The notes beneath the pieces are model-generated. The model made no database searches, had not been told where the DNA came from, and saw only the letters and a program-made list of their open reading frames with translations. Positions 33,178 through 42,844 of a stretch of DNA of 64,000 bases are shown piece by piece. This DNA comes from Diaminobutyricibacter sp. McL0608 (GTDB taxonomy: Bacteria; Actinomycetota; Actinomycetes; Actinomycetales; Microbacteriaceae), in assembly GCF_039613825.1 (NCBI RefSeq), contig NZ_CP154826.1, positions 3,472,001-3,536,000 on the forward strand, in the 5' to 3' direction. Position 1 is the first letter of the stretch; every line of letters begins with the position of its first letter. The translations under genes were made by a program, and so were the position numbers.

Positions 33178-34206
33178 GTGGTCGCCGACGGGTTCACGCT
33201 CGGCGTCGAGCAGTGGTGGTCGGGCGGGTGGCGTGACCGCACCGTTTTCGTCGCGGCGGGTGGCCGGCTGCACGCCGTCGGCGATCGCCAGACGGATGCG
33301 GACCTCGAACTGCCGGGGACGCTGTTCCCGCGCCTGATCGATCACCACGTGCACCTCGGGCTCACCGACCCGTCCGCGCTGATGGCGGGCGGCATCACCG
33401 CCGTCGCGGACCTCGGCTGGGTTCCCTCCGAGGTGGCGCGCCTCCGCGATGCGAGCAGGGACCCGAAATCCGGCCTGCCCGAGGTGAGCATCGCGGGCGC
33501 GCTCATCACGTGCCCGGGCGGCTACCCGTCGCAGAGCTCGTGGGCGCCCCCGGGAGCCACGGTGGAGGTACGGGACGCGGCGGATGCGGAAGCGGCGGTG
33601 GATGCGCAGGTCGCGATCCGTGCATCCGCCATCAAGTTCACGATGAACAGCGAAGCCGGGCCTGCGCCTTCGGCCGACCTCGCGGCCGCGATCGTCGGCG
33701 CCGCCCATCGCGCAGGACTCCCCGCTGTCGTGCACGCCCAAGGTGTCGGGCAGGCACGCCGCGCGTTCGAAGCGGGCGCCGACCGCTTCGCGCACACGCC
33801 GTTCTCGGAACGTCTCGACGACGACCTCATCGACGCGATGGCCGACGGCGGCACGGAATGGGTGTCCACACTCGATATCCACGGATGGGGTACCCCGATC
33901 GGCGACTTCAAGCTCGCCCTCGACAACCTGCGCCGTTTCGCCGACGCGGGGGGCCGCATCCTGTACGGAACCGACCTCGGCAACGGCGCGCTCCCGGTGG
34001 GCGTGAACGGCCGCGAGCTGCTCGCTCTCGCGGCGGCCGGGCTCGACCGGGATCGGCTGGTCTCGGCCATCGCCGGCGACGAACTCCTCACCACGATCGG
34101 TCCGCGCTTCGCGTGGGCGCCCGGGCGACCGCCTTCGGACCCGGCCGCAGCCGCACAATGGCTCACGACATCCCGCGGCGTCACGGTCGACTCCCTCACC
34201 CGCTGA
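33178..34206 (+). CDS. Amidohydrolase-superfamily protein in the kynurenine operon
   Basis: A 342-residue metal-dependent hydrolase. It has a complete set of amidohydrolase metal positions: HVH (about 57-59) after PRLIDH, Lys near 153 (AIKFTMN), His near 185 (VVHAQG), His near 205 (FAHTPF) and Asp near 265 (YGTDLGNG). It starts one base after the dioxygenase stop and lies before kynureninase. The missing enzyme between those two is N-formylkynurenine formamidase, and no KynB-like or alpha/beta-hydrolase formamidase is present in the operon. This protein may fill that role; that is inference. An imidazolonepropionase-like role is the alternative. Confidence 0.85.
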   Translation: MVADGFTLGVEQWWSGGWRDRTVFVAAGGRLHAVGDRQTDADLELPGTLFPRLIDHHVHLGLTDPSALMAGGITAVADLGWVPSEVARLRDASRDPKSGLPEVSIAGALITCPGGYPSQSSWAPPGATVEVRDAADAEAAVDAQVAIRASAIKFTMNSEAGPAPSADLAAAIVGAAHRAGLPAVVHAQGVGQARRAFEAGADRFAHTPFSERLDDDLIDAMADGGTEWVSTLDIHGWGTPIGDFKLALDNLRRFADAGGRILYGTDLGNGALPVGVNGRELLALAAAGLDRDRLVSAIAGDELLTTIGPRFAWAPGRPPSDPAAAAQWLTTSRGVTVDSLTR

Positions 34207-34284
34207 CATCCGACACCGAACCCGCCGCACCGCAGAGCACCGCACCCGCACAGCACCGCACACGCACACCAGGAGGATCCGCAC

Positions 34285-35646
34285 ATGACCGAACCCACAC
34301 CCGGCAGCGCTCCCAGGCCCGCATCCTCGTCGGGCGTCGACGCCCACCTCGGCTATGCGCGGCGGATGGACCGCAGCGACGGTCTCGCGCACTTCCGCCG
34401 GCAGTTCCACGGCATCCCGCAGGATTCGGATGCCGGCGACGGCGGTGCGGGCGCGGCCGACACGGGCAGCGTCGTCGCCTATTTCGACGGCAACTCGCTC
34501 GGACGGCCGACCCGCGCCAGCCTGGAGCGCATCCAGAAGTTCCTCACCGAGGCGTGGGGCGGGCGCCTCATCCGCGGCTGGGACGAAGAATGGATGGCGC
34601 TGCCGTTCACGATCGGCGACGCGATCGGGCGCGCGGCGATCGGCGCAGCGCCCGGCCAGACCTTCGTCGGCGACTCGACGACTGTCACCCTGTACAAGCT
34701 CGCCCGCGCGGCCCTCGAATCACAGCTCTCCCTCCGCGACGACGGGCCGTTCCGCACCGAGATCGTCGTCGACACCGACAACTTCCCGACCGACCGGTAC
34801 GTGCTCGAAGGAATCGCGAAGGAGCGCAACCTCACCCTGCGCTGGATCGAATCGGACACGGCGGGGGGCGTCACACCGGGGCAGGTCGCGGCGGTGGTCG
34901 GGCCGCAGACCTCTCTCGTTCTCCTCAGCCACGTCGCCTACCGGTCCGGTTTCATCGCCGACGTCCCCGCCATCACGAAGATCGCGCACGACGCAGGCGC
35001 CCTGGTGCTCTGGGACCTGTGCCACTCCGCCGGTTCGGTGCCGGTCGAACTCGACGCATGGGGCGTCGACCTCGCGGCCGGATGCACGTACAAATACCTG
35101 AACGGCGGCCCCGGCTCGCCCGCGTTCGGCTATGTGAGGGCAGAGCTGCAGGATGCACTGACGCAGCCGATCCAGGGGTGGATGGGGACCCAGGAAGTCT
35201 TCACGATGGGCCCGCGCTACGAGGCGGCATACGGCATCCGTCGCTTCATCAGCGGCACGCCTGCGATCGTCGGGATGCTCGCGATGCAGGACACGATCGC
35301 GATGATCGAGCAGTGCGGCATCCAGGCCGTCCGTGACAAGTCGATCGCCCTCACCGAGTTCGCCATCGCGCTCGCCGACGACTGGCTGGCCCCGCTCGGT
35401 GTGACGGTCGCGAGCCCGCGCGACCCCGCCATGCGCGGAGGACATGTCACCCTCAGCCACCCGGCCATGCGTGAGGTGACGGCGCGACTCTGGGCGCAGG
35501 ATGTCCTCCCGGACTACCGCGACCCGGGCGGCCTCCGGATCGGCCTGTCGCCGCTCAGCACCAGCTTCGAGGAGACGTATCGCGGTATGGCGGCGGTTCG
35601 GGAGACGCTGCGCGCCGAACTGCTGGAACGGTCGGGACTGGGATGA
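34285..35646 (+). CDS. kynU: Kynureninase
   Basis: A 453-residue PLP enzyme cleaving kynurenine to anthranilate and alanine. VAYFDGNSLGRPTRASLERI is the family's opening motif; LWDLCHSAGSVPVELD positions the PLP-ring aspartate; GCTYKYLNGGPGSPAF carries the Schiff-base lysine (about 269). AGGAGG precedes the ATG. The N-terminal ~20 residues are a variable Pro/Ser-rich lead. The 78-base gap before it is a run of CACCGCA-like words with no frame. The downstream regulator overlaps by four bases. Confidence 0.95.
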   Translation: MTEPTPGSAPRPASSSGVDAHLGYARRMDRSDGLAHFRRQFHGIPQDSDAGDGGAGAADTGSVVAYFDGNSLGRPTRASLERIQKFLTEAWGGRLIRGWDEEWMALPFTIGDAIGRAAIGAAPGQTFVGDSTTVTLYKLARAALESQLSLRDDGPFRTEIVVDTDNFPTDRYVLEGIAKERNLTLRWIESDTAGGVTPGQVAAVVGPQTSLVLLSHVAYRSGFIADVPAITKIAHDAGALVLWDLCHSAGSVPVELDAWGVDLAAGCTYKYLNGGPGSPAFGYVRAELQDALTQPIQGWMGTQEVFTMGPRYEAAYGIRRFISGTPAIVGMLAMQDTIAMIEQCGIQAVRDKSIALTEFAIALADDWLAPLGVTVASPRDPAMRGGHVTLSHPAMREVTARLWAQDVLPDYRDPGGLRIGLSPLSTSFEETYRGMAAVRETLRAELLERSGLG

Positions 35647-36584
35647 CGCAGACCGCTGCGCCGGCGGGCGCCGAGCCGGCGGGCGCCGGAGCGAGCGCCG
35701 GCGCGGCAGCCGCCTCGGGGTCCGGAGCCGCCGTTCTCGACGACTTCGATTCGCGGCCGGGCGGCTCGATGTCGCTCCTGCGCACCATCGTCGGGAGCAG
35801 CCTGCGCCAGCTCGGCGGCTGGATGCCCGCATCCGGTGCCGTTTCTATGCTCGACGCCCTCGACATCCCCGCTTCGACTGCGCGGTCCACCCTCACCCGG
35901 CTGGCTGCGCGCGGCGTACTGGTCCGCGAACCGCGCGACGGCGTCGCCGGCTATGCGCTCCGGCGCGAGGCGGTCCCGATGTTGGAGCGGGGGGATGCGC
36001 GGATCTTCCAGCCCACCGCATCCGCCGACGCCGCATGGTGCCTGGTCTCGTTCTCGATCCCGGAACGGCACCGCGATCGCCGCCACCAGTTGCGGCGACG
36101 GCTCGACTGGATCGGATGCGGCACCGTCAGCGACGCGCTGTGGATCGGGCCGGAGCGGGTCGCCGACGACGTACGGGACATCCTCGCCGATCTCCGGCTC
36201 ACCGGCGAAGTGACAGTGTTCACCGGCGCACGTCCGGATGCGGACCGTCCACTGGCCGAACTCGCCGGCCGGTGGTGGGATCTCGAGCGGGTGCGGATGC
36301 TCCACCAGCGATTCCTCGACCGCTACGCGCCCGCCGCGTCCGCACCCCCGGTCGGCGACCGCGAGGCCTTCGCGACGTGGGTCGGAGCGCTCGACGAGTG
36401 GCGTGTGATCCCGTATCTCGATCCGGGGCTGCCCGAGACGGCCCTCCCTGCGGGCTGGCCGGGGCGCGCGAGCCGCGAGCTGTTCGCAGACATCCGGGAG
36501 CGGTACGCGGATGCCGCCGTCGCGTTCGCCCGTCGGGTGACGGGGTGTGGACAACCGGCACGCACCCCCGCGATCCCCCGATAG
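35643..36584 (+). CDS. PaaX-family transcriptional regulator
   Basis: A 313-residue GntR-like winged-helix protein of the PaaX family. A low-complexity Ala/Gly N-terminus (about 1-35) is followed by [44 protein letters not shown] and the PaaX middle and C-terminal domains ([21 protein letters not shown]...). PaaX represses aromatic-CoA catabolism in response to an aryl-CoA ligand. Overlap with kynureninase suggests it regulates tryptophan or anthranilate breakdown, perhaps sensing a downstream CoA ester. No anthranilate-degrading gene is visible nearby. Confidence 0.85.
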   Translation: MTQTAAPAGAEPAGAGASAGAAAASGSGAAVLDDFDSRPGGSMSLLRTIVGSSLRQLGGWMPASGAVSMLDALDIPASTARSTLTRLAARGVLVREPRDGVAGYALRREAVPMLERGDARIFQPTASADAAWCLVSFSIPERHRDRRHQLRRRLDWIGCGTVSDALWIGPERVADDVRDILADLRLTGEVTVFTGARPDADRPLAELAGRWWDLERVRMLHQRFLDRYAPAASAPPVGDREAFATWVGALDEWRVIPYLDPGLPETALPAGWPGRASRELFADIRERYADAAVAFARRVTGCGQPARTPAIPR

Positions 36585-36625
36585 AATCGACTCATCCCCA
36601 CCCAGCTGCCGAGCGGAGAGTGCCC

Positions 36626-36883
36626 GTGCCCACCATCGTTGTAGAAGTCATGCCGAAGGCCGAGCTGCTCGACCCGCAGGGCAAGGCCGTCGCGGGCGCA
36701 CTCGCGCGCATCGGCAAAGGCCAGTTCACCGCTGTCCGGCTCGGCAAGCGCTTCGAGCTCACGGTCGACGGGCCGATCGACGATGCGACCAGGGCGGCCG
36801 TCGAAGAGATCGCGAACGACATCCTCTCCAACTCGGTGATCGAAGACGTGGTCGGCATCCACTACCCGGAGGCCGGCGCCTGA
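36626..36883 (+). CDS. purS: FGAM synthase subunit PurS
   Basis: An 85-residue PurS, the small bridging subunit of three-part FGAM synthase. [17 protein letters not shown] and VRLGKRFEL are typical. The GTG at 36626 follows GAGCGGAGAG. TAGAAT at 36582-36587 is a likely -10, giving a leader of about 30 bases. The stop overlaps the purQ start (TGATG). Confidence 0.95.
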   Translation: MPTIVVEVMPKAELLDPQGKAVAGALARIGKGQFTAVRLGKRFELTVDGPIDDATRAAVEEIANDILSNSVIEDVVGIHYPEAGA

Positions 36884-37581
36884 TGCGCATCGGCGTCGTC
36901 ACCTTCCCGGGCTCGCTCGACGACCGCGATGCCCTCCGCGCCATCCGTCTCGCCGAGGCGGAGCCGGTCGCGCTCTGGCACGGCGACCACGACCTGCAGG
37001 GCGTCGACGCCCTCGTGCTGCCGGGCGGATTCAGCTACGGCGACTACCTGCGCTGCGGGGCGATCGCCAGCCTTTCGCCGATCATGACCGAGGTCATCGA
37101 CGCCGCAGGCAAGGGGCTGCCGGTTCTCGGAATCTGCAACGGCTTCCAGATGCTCGCCGAGGCCCACCTCGTCTCGGGCGGGCTCATCCGCAACGACCAC
37201 GGCAACTTCATCCGGCGCGACCAGCACCTGCGCGTGGAGAACACGTCGACTCCGTGGACCAGCGGATTCGAGCAGGGCCAGGAGATCGTCATCCCGCTGA
37301 AGAACGGCGAGGGCGGCTTCATCGCGCCCGCCGACGAGCTGGCGCGGCTCGAAGGCGAAGGCCTCGTCGTCTTCCGCTACCAGGGTGTCAACCCGAACGG
37401 TTCGCTCAACGACATCGCCGGCGTCCGCAACGAGCGCGGCAACGTCGTCGGCCTCATGCCTCACCCCGAGCACGCCGTCGAGCCCGGCTTCGGCCCCGAC
37501 ACTTCCGCTGCGATGCGGTCCGGCATCGACGGCCTCACCTTCTTCACCTCGGTCATCCGCAGCACCCTCGTCGAGGCGTAG
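36883..37581 (+). CDS. purQ: FGAM synthase glutaminase subunit PurQ
   Basis: A 232-residue class-I amidotransferase supplying ammonia to PurL. Catalytic Cys is in [13 protein letters not shown], with His/Glu in [31 protein letters not shown] is the usual start. It overlaps purS by one base. purL lies 1.3 kb downstream rather than adjacent; a DUF559-type gene with flanking repeats sits between. Confidence 0.96.
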   Translation: MRIGVVTFPGSLDDRDALRAIRLAEAEPVALWHGDHDLQGVDALVLPGGFSYGDYLRCGAIASLSPIMTEVIDAAGKGLPVLGICNGFQMLAEAHLVSGGLIRNDHGNFIRRDQHLRVENTSTPWTSGFEQGQEIVIPLKNGEGGFIAPADELARLEGEGLVVFRYQGVNPNGSLNDIAGVRNERGNVVGLMPHPEHAVEPGFGPDTSAAMRSGIDGLTFFTSVIRSTLVEA

Positions 37582-37647
37582 CGGGCGCCCGCCTGCTGCC
37601 TCGGGCCGCCGCCTGCCCCCGCTGCCCCTCTCCCGCCCGCCCCCCGC

Positions 37648-37704
37648 CGACTTGAGGCAAACGCGCCTCTTCAGGGCTGTCGGACCTCGATTTGCTGCAA
37701 GTGG
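37648..37704. repeat. 57-bp palindromic element, family B, copy 2
   Basis: CGACTTGAGGCAAA at the left and ATTTGCTGCAAGTGG at the right; 57 bp. It lies 66 bp after purQ and 55 bp before the DUF559-type gene. Confidence 0.8.
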
Positions 37705-37759
37705 CTGCGGGTGTGGATGAATTTGCGCCGTGAATCTCACGATCGATCACGATTGAGGC

Positions 37760-38698
37760 ATGACCCATCGCAAACCCCTGCCGGCCGCCTTAGTCGGACG
37801 AAGCTTCACGGTTGCCGACGCCAGGGCCGCCGGCGTGAGTGGCGCGCGACTGTCCGGGCCCAACCTGCATCGCCCGTTCCATGGGGTGCGCGCGCCAGTA
37901 TCCGCGATCGCCTCGGTCGAGAGTCTCTGCGCCTCGTACGCTCACCTGCTGCGCCCGGGTCAGATGTTCGGACGCGAGACCGCGGCAGCACTATGGCAAG
38001 CCCCCCTTCCGTTCGAGCCAACGGCATCAGACGGAATTCATGTCTACAGCGTCGCACCGATGCGAGCGCCCGAGGGCGCAGGCGTTGTCGGTCATCAACT
38101 TGCCCGACCTCAGCCGACGACGCAGATCCTCGGACTTCCCGTGGCGGATCCGGCAACGACCTGGCTTCAGCTCGCTTCCGTCCTCAGCTTGCAAGACCTG
38201 GTTGCGATCGGCGACCATTTCATCCTGGATCCCCACGTTCTCACGCCTCACACTGGCCTTCCCCTCCGGCCTTTCTCGAGTATCGGCGAACTCCGGAGCC
38301 GAGCTGCGACGTTCCGCGGTCGCGGAGCGCGAAATGCCAGGATGGCGCTGGATCTCATTCGGCCCGGCTCCGAGTCACGACCCGAGTCGCTGCTACGCCT
38401 GCTCCTCGGCTCCGCGAAATTTCCTGAGCCCGAGCTCAATGCCGTGATCCGCGATGAGGCCGGCAGGTCGATCGGCAGATTCGACCTCGTCTACCGGGAC
38501 TTCAGCATCGCGGTGGAATACGACGGTCAGCAGCATCGAACGAGCGGACGCCAGTACGACATCGACGAGCGACGGATCGAGGCGGCAATGCTTGCGGGAT
38601 GGCTCGTCGTGCGCATACGGGCGCAGGGCCTCTTCGGAGGTCCGGCCTCGACGATCGAGCGCGTTGCCAGCGTGTTCCGGGCTCGCAATGCGACGTGA
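37760..38698 (+). CDS. DUF559-type (Vsr-like nuclease fold) protein of unknown role
   Basis: A 312-residue protein of a type common in Microbacteriaceae. The N-terminal half (FTVADARAAGVSGARLSG...FHGVR) resembles AbiEi-like winged-helix regions. The C-terminal ~100 residues (RSIGRFDLVYRDFSIAVEYDGQQHR...DERRIEAAMLAGWLVVRI) have the Asp...Glu-Tyr-Asp-Gly-x-Gln-His pattern of DUF559/Vsr-like endonucleases. It interrupts the usual purQ-purL neighbourhood, has more mixed codon use than purL, and is bracketed by family-B elements in the same orientation. It may be cargo inserted between purine genes. Activity is not established. Confidence 0.75.
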   Translation: MTHRKPLPAALVGRSFTVADARAAGVSGARLSGPNLHRPFHGVRAPVSAIASVESLCASYAHLLRPGQMFGRETAAALWQAPLPFEPTASDGIHVYSVAPMRAPEGAGVVGHQLARPQPTTQILGLPVADPATTWLQLASVLSLQDLVAIGDHFILDPHVLTPHTGLPLRPFSSIGELRSRAATFRGRGARNARMALDLIRPGSESRPESLLRLLLGSAKFPEPELNAVIRDEAGRSIGRFDLVYRDFSIAVEYDGQQHRTSGRQYDIDERRIEAAMLAGWLVVRIRAQGLFGGPASTIERVASVFRARNAT

Positions 38699-38705
38699 CG
38701 GAAGC

Positions 38706-38762
38706 CGACTTGAGGCGAATCGCGCTCAAGCGAAGCCCAAGACAATGATTAGCCTCAAGTCG
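38706..38762. repeat. 57-bp palindromic element, family B, copy 3
   Basis: CGACTTGAGGCGAATC at the left and GATTAGCCTCAAGTCG at the right, a near-perfect 16-base arm; 57 bp. It begins 7 bp after the DUF559-type gene. Confidence 0.85.
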
Positions 38763-38859
38763 CTGCCGTCGGCGACGCCTCGTGCCCGAATGCGCGACCT
38801 CGGCACGCCGGTAGACTTGGGATGCCCGGCACCCCGCGACTTCTTGGAGACTCCCTCCC

Positions 38860-41217
38860 GTGACCGACCTTTCCACCGCATCCGTCGTCGACACCGTCAC
38901 GAACGCCCTAGAGACCCCCGAACGCGAGCAGCCGTACGCGGCACTCGGTCTGAAAGACGACGAGTACGCGCGCATCCGGGAGATCCTCGGCCGGCGCCCG
39001 ACGAGCGGTGAACTCGCGATGTACTCGGTGATGTGGAGCGAACACTGCTCCTACAAGTCGTCCAAGATCTATCTGCGCCAGTTCGGCCAGAAGGTCACGC
39101 CTGCCATGAAGAAGAACCTCATGGTCGGCATGGGTGAGAACGCAGGCGTCGTCGACGTGGGCGAAGGCTGGGCGGTCACCTTCAAGGTCGAGTCGCACAA
39201 CCACCCCAGCTACATCGAGCCGTTCCAGGGCGCGGCCACCGGCGTCGGCGGCATCGTCCGCGACATCATCTCGATGGGCGCCCGCCCGGTCGCGGTCATG
39301 GATCAGCTGCGCTTCGGCGCCATCGAAGAGGCCGACACCGCCCGCGTGGTGCACGGCGTCGTCTCCGGCATCTCGTTCTACGGCAACTGTCTCGGCCTGC
39401 CCAACATCGGCGGCGAGACGTACTTCGACCCGGTGTACCAGGGCAACCCGCTCGTCAACGCGCTGTCCGTCGGCGTGCTCCGACACGAAGACCTCCACCT
39501 CGCCAACGCGTCCGGCCTCGGCAACAAGGTCGTCCTGTTCGGCGCACGCACCGGAGGCGACGGCATCGGTGGCGCGTCCATCCTCGCGTCCGACACGTTC
39601 TCTGCCGGCGGCCCGACCAAGCGGCCGGCCGTGCAGGTCGGCGACCCGTTCGCCGAGAAGGTGCTCATCGAGTGCTGCCTCGAACTGTTCCGCGACAAGC
39701 TCGTCGAAGGCATCCAGGATCTCGGCGCTGCCGGCATCTCCTGCGCCACGTCCGAACTCGCTTCCAACGGCGACGGCGGCATGTTCGTCGAACTCGACAA
39801 GGTGCTCCTGCGCGACCCGAACCTCACCGCCGAAGAGATCCTCATGTCGGAGAGCCAGGAGCGCATGATGGCGGTCGTGAAGCCCGAGCTTCTCGACGCC
39901 TTCCTCGCGGTGACGGCGAAATGGGATGTGGAGACGAGCGTCCTCGGCGAAGTCACCGACACGGGTCGTCTCGTCATCAACTGGCACGGCGAGGAGATCG
40001 TCAACGTCGAGCCGCGCACTGTCGCGGTCGACGGCCCGGTCTACGAGCGTCCGGTCGCCTACCCGACGTGGATCGACGCTCTCCAGGCCGACGGTGCCTC
40101 ACGACTTCCGAGGTCGGCCGACCCGGAGGTGCTGCGCGAACAGTTCCTCGCACTCCTCGGCAGCGCCAACCTCGCCGACAAGGGGTGGATCACCGACCAG
40201 TACGACTACTTCGTCGGCGGCAACACCGCCCTCGCCTTCCCCGACGACGCCGGGATGATCCGCGTCGACGAATCGAGCGGACTCGGATTCGCCATCGCGA
40301 CCGACGCGAACGGCCGCTACTGTCAGCTCGATCCGAAGCAGGGCGCCCGTCTGGCGCTGGCGGAGGCGTACCGCAACGTGTCCGCATCCGGTGCTGTCCC
40401 CTCGGCGGTGACCGACTGCCTCAACTTCGGCAGCCCCGAGAACCCCGAAGTGATGTGGCAGTTCTCCCAGACGGTCGAAGGACTGTCGGATGCGTGCCTC
40501 GAGCTCGAGATCCCGGTCACGGGCGGCAACGTGTCGTTCTACAACCAGACGGGGTCGACTCCGATCTTCCCGACGCCCGTCGTCGGGGTCCTCGGCGTCA
40601 TCGACGATGTCGCCCGCCGCATTCCCAGCGGATGGCAGGACGAAGGCGACAACATCTACCTCCTCGGCGTCACGCGCGAAGAGCTCGACGGCTCCGCATG
40701 GGCCGGCACGATTCACGGGCACCTCGGCGGCCTGCCGCCCGAGGTCGACCTGTCGCGCGAACGCGAGCTGGGCGAGCTGCTGCGCGCGGGTTCCCTCGAA
40801 AGCCTCATCGCATCCGCCCACGACCTCGCCGACGGCGGCCTCGCGCAGGCCCTCGCCGAAAGCGTGCTGCGGTTCGGCGTGGGAGCCCGCGTGTGGATCA
40901 CCGAGATCATGGAACGCGACGGCGTCGACGCCACCACGGCGCTCTTCAGCGAATCGACCGGGCGCGTCATCGTTTCCGTTCCCCGTGAAGACGACGTCAA
41001 GTTCCGCGGACTGTGCGAAGGTCGCGGCTACCCGGTGCTGCGCATCGGCGTCACCGATGCAGAAGTGGGCACCCAGCCAGTGCTGGAGATCCAGGACCAC
41101 TTCACCGTCGGTCTCGAAGAGCTCTCGAGCACGCACAAGGCGACCCTGCCCGAATACTTCGGCCCGGTCGTCTCCGCCAAGCCCGGCGCCGGCTACCTCG
41201 CCAAGACCGACAGCTAG
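38860..41217 (+). CDS. purL: FGAM synthase large subunit PurL
   Basis: A 785-residue small-type PurL (FGAR + glutamine-derived NH3 + ATP to FGAM). [38 protein letters not shown] and the repeat [16 protein letters not shown] show the duplicated PurM-like fold. The GTG is preceded by TTGGAG; TAGACT near 38813 is a possible -10. It works with the PurS and PurQ encoded just upstream. Its end is almost abutting a convergent transporter gene. Confidence 0.97.
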   Translation: MTDLSTASVVDTVTNALETPEREQPYAALGLKDDEYARIREILGRRPTSGELAMYSVMWSEHCSYKSSKIYLRQFGQKVTPAMKKNLMVGMGENAGVVDVGEGWAVTFKVESHNHPSYIEPFQGAATGVGGIVRDIISMGARPVAVMDQLRFGAIEEADTARVVHGVVSGISFYGNCLGLPNIGGETYFDPVYQGNPLVNALSVGVLRHEDLHLANASGLGNKVVLFGARTGGDGIGGASILASDTFSAGGPTKRPAVQVGDPFAEKVLIECCLELFRDKLVEGIQDLGAAGISCATSELASNGDGGMFVELDKVLLRDPNLTAEEILMSESQERMMAVVKPELLDAFLAVTAKWDVETSVLGEVTDTGRLVINWHGEEIVNVEPRTVAVDGPVYERPVAYPTWIDALQADGASRLPRSADPEVLREQFLALLGSANLADKGWITDQYDYFVGGNTALAFPDDAGMIRVDESSGLGFAIATDANGRYCQLDPKQGARLALAEAYRNVSASGAVPSAVTDCLNFGSPENPEVMWQFSQTVEGLSDACLELEIPVTGGNVSFYNQTGSTPIFPTPVVGVLGVIDDVARRIPSGWQDEGDNIYLLGVTREELDGSAWAGTIHGHLGGLPPEVDLSRERELGELLRAGSLESLIASAHDLADGGLAQALAESVLRFGVGARVWITEIMERDGVDATTALFSESTGRVIVSVPREDDVKFRGLCEGRGYPVLRIGVTDAEVGTQPVLEIQDHFTVGLEELSSTHKATLPEYFGPVVSAKPGAGYLAKTDS

Positions 41218-41233
41218 GCAGGCGCGGAGGCAA

Positions 41234-42244
41234 TTACTCCGGCCGATTCACCGACCCGACCTGAGTTGTCGGTGTCGAGGAGTCGGCCGGCGTCGGCGCA
41301 TCCGTTGCTTTCGTCGCCCCCGACGCCGCCGGCGCCACCGCGATCGGCGCCTCAGCCACCGCACGCCGGGTCAGCACGCGCACCCGCTGTTGCGTCAGCA
41401 GGATCCCGAGCAGAACGACAACGGCGCCCACCGGCTCGTTCCAGCTGAGCGACTCCTGAAGCACCAGGATTCCCAGCGCGACACCCACGACCGGCGTCAC
41501 GTACGTCACGCCAGAGGTCGCGGTCGGGCCCCACGCCCGCAGCACATTCATGTTCCAGATGTAGACGACCCCGGTGCCCAGCGCGCCCAGCGCGAGAAGA
41601 CTCAGCAGCACCGGCCAGCTGAACGTGACCGGACCCCAGGCGACGAACGGCGTCAACGCCACCATGATCACCGCTGCCACACCGATGTTCATCACCGCCA
41701 CCGTCGTCGCCGGCATATCGCGGTGGCTGATGAACCGCCGGATGTACCCGAAACTGAAGCCGTAACAGGTCACCGCACCAAGACACGCGAGCTGGCCCCA
41801 CAGGCTGCCGGTGAGCGCCGCGATCTGCCACGGCCCGACGACGATGACCACTCCGACGATGCCCACGGCCACGCCGAGCGCCTGGTCGCGGTTCAACCGT
41901 TCGACCCGGAACGCGAGCGTTGCGAGGATCGCTGTCGTGATCGGCGTCACCGCGTTGTAGATGCTCGCGAGGCTCGACGACACGTACTGTTCCGCCCAGG
42001 CGAAGAGCAGGTACGGCACCACGCAGTAGGTGATCGCCACCACGAGGAAATGCAGCCAGACGATCGGCTCGCGTGGGAGGCGGCTCCGCGTCGCCACGGC
42101 GATGATCCCGAGCGTGATGGCACCGAACACCAGGCGCGCCCACACCACCTGCCCGAAACTCACACCCTCGAGCCCGACTTTCATGAACAGGAAGCTGGCG
42201 CCCCAGATGACACCCATTGCGATGAACTGGACGGCGACTTTCAC
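41234..42244 (-). CDS. EamA/DMT-family transporter
   Basis: A 336-residue drug/metabolite transporter with ten membrane helices in two EamA halves (FIAMGVIWGASFLFMKVGLEG at the start, TSGVTYVTPVVGVALGIL in the second). A cytosolic Ala/Thr/Pro-rich tail of about 50 residues follows. The GTG lies six bases after TAACGT (42251-42256), a leaderless arrangement. The substrate is unknown. Confidence 0.9.
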   Translation of the reverse strand: MKVAVQFIAMGVIWGASFLFMKVGLEGVSFGQVVWARLVFGAITLGIIAVATRSRLPREPIVWLHFLVVAITYCVVPYLLFAWAEQYVSSSLASIYNAVTPITTAILATLAFRVERLNRDQALGVAVGIVGVVIVVGPWQIAALTGSLWGQLACLGAVTCYGFSFGYIRRFISHRDMPATTVAVMNIGVAAVIMVALTPFVAWGPVTFSWPVLLSLLALGALGTGVVYIWNMNVLRAWGPTATSGVTYVTPVVGVALGILVLQESLSWNEPVGAVVVLLGILLTQQRVRVLTRRAVAEAPIAVAPAASGATKATDAPTPADSSTPTTQVGSVNRPE

Positions 42245-42346
42245 GCTTCGACGTTACCGGTACCCGCCGACACGCGTCCGCGGAAATCGGACACGACATG
42301 AGACGAACGAGGCTGCCGGCACACCCGGCACTCCTCGACCCACCCC

Positions 42347-42766
42347 TCAGTCGACGACGGTGATCCTCACCGGGACGTTCCCACGCGTCGCGTTCGAGTA
42401 CGGGCACACGTGGTGCGCCTTCTCGGCCAGCTCTTCCGCCGTCGCACGCGACACGTTCGGCACGTACACGTCCAGTTCAACCGTCAGCCCGTAACCGCCG
42501 TTCCCGTTGTCGCCGATGCCGACGCTCGCCGAAACCCCCGCATCCCGGGTGTCGGCCTTCTCGCGACGCCCCACGGCATGCAGCGCGCTCAGGAAGCAGG
42601 CTGCGAACCCCGCCGCGAACAACTGCTCCGGGTTGGTGCCGAGGCCGGAGCCTCCGAGCTCGCGGGGCGGCCGGGTGTCGAAGTCGAGGAGGTCGTCCTC
42701 GCTGCGAACGTGGCCGTCGCGGCCCCCACCCGATGCGTGCGCGATTGCTGTGTAAGCGATGTCCAT
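42347..42766 (-). CDS. ohr: Organic hydroperoxide resistance protein Ohr
   Basis: A 139-residue OsmC/Ohr thiol peroxidase. Both redox cysteines are present: Cys57 in AACFLSALHAV and Cys121 in HHVCPYSNATRGN. GTNPEQLFAAGFAAC is the family signature. It detoxifies lipid and organic hydroperoxides with lipoylated partners. No regulator is adjacent; the OhrR-like gene at the window start is 42 kb away, and I do not see its TTAGT/ACTAA site upstream of this gene. Confidence 0.95.
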   Translation of the reverse strand: MDIAYTAIAHASGGGRDGHVRSEDDLLDFDTRPPRELGGSGLGTNPEQLFAAGFAACFLSALHAVGRREKADTRDAGVSASVGIGDNGNGGYGLTVELDVYVPNVSRATAEELAEKAHHVCPYSNATRGNVPVRITVVD

Positions 42767-42844
42767 GCACGTCAGCCCATACCCCCATCCTGAGCGAGCG
42801 CTGGAGGCCCGCGCCGACCGAGGGTGTATAGGGCGCCAGCCCCT

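Noticed and set aside
42767-42844. OhrR-type operator in front of ohr
   Set aside because: No TTAGT/ACTAA-like inverted repeat is present in the upstream region.
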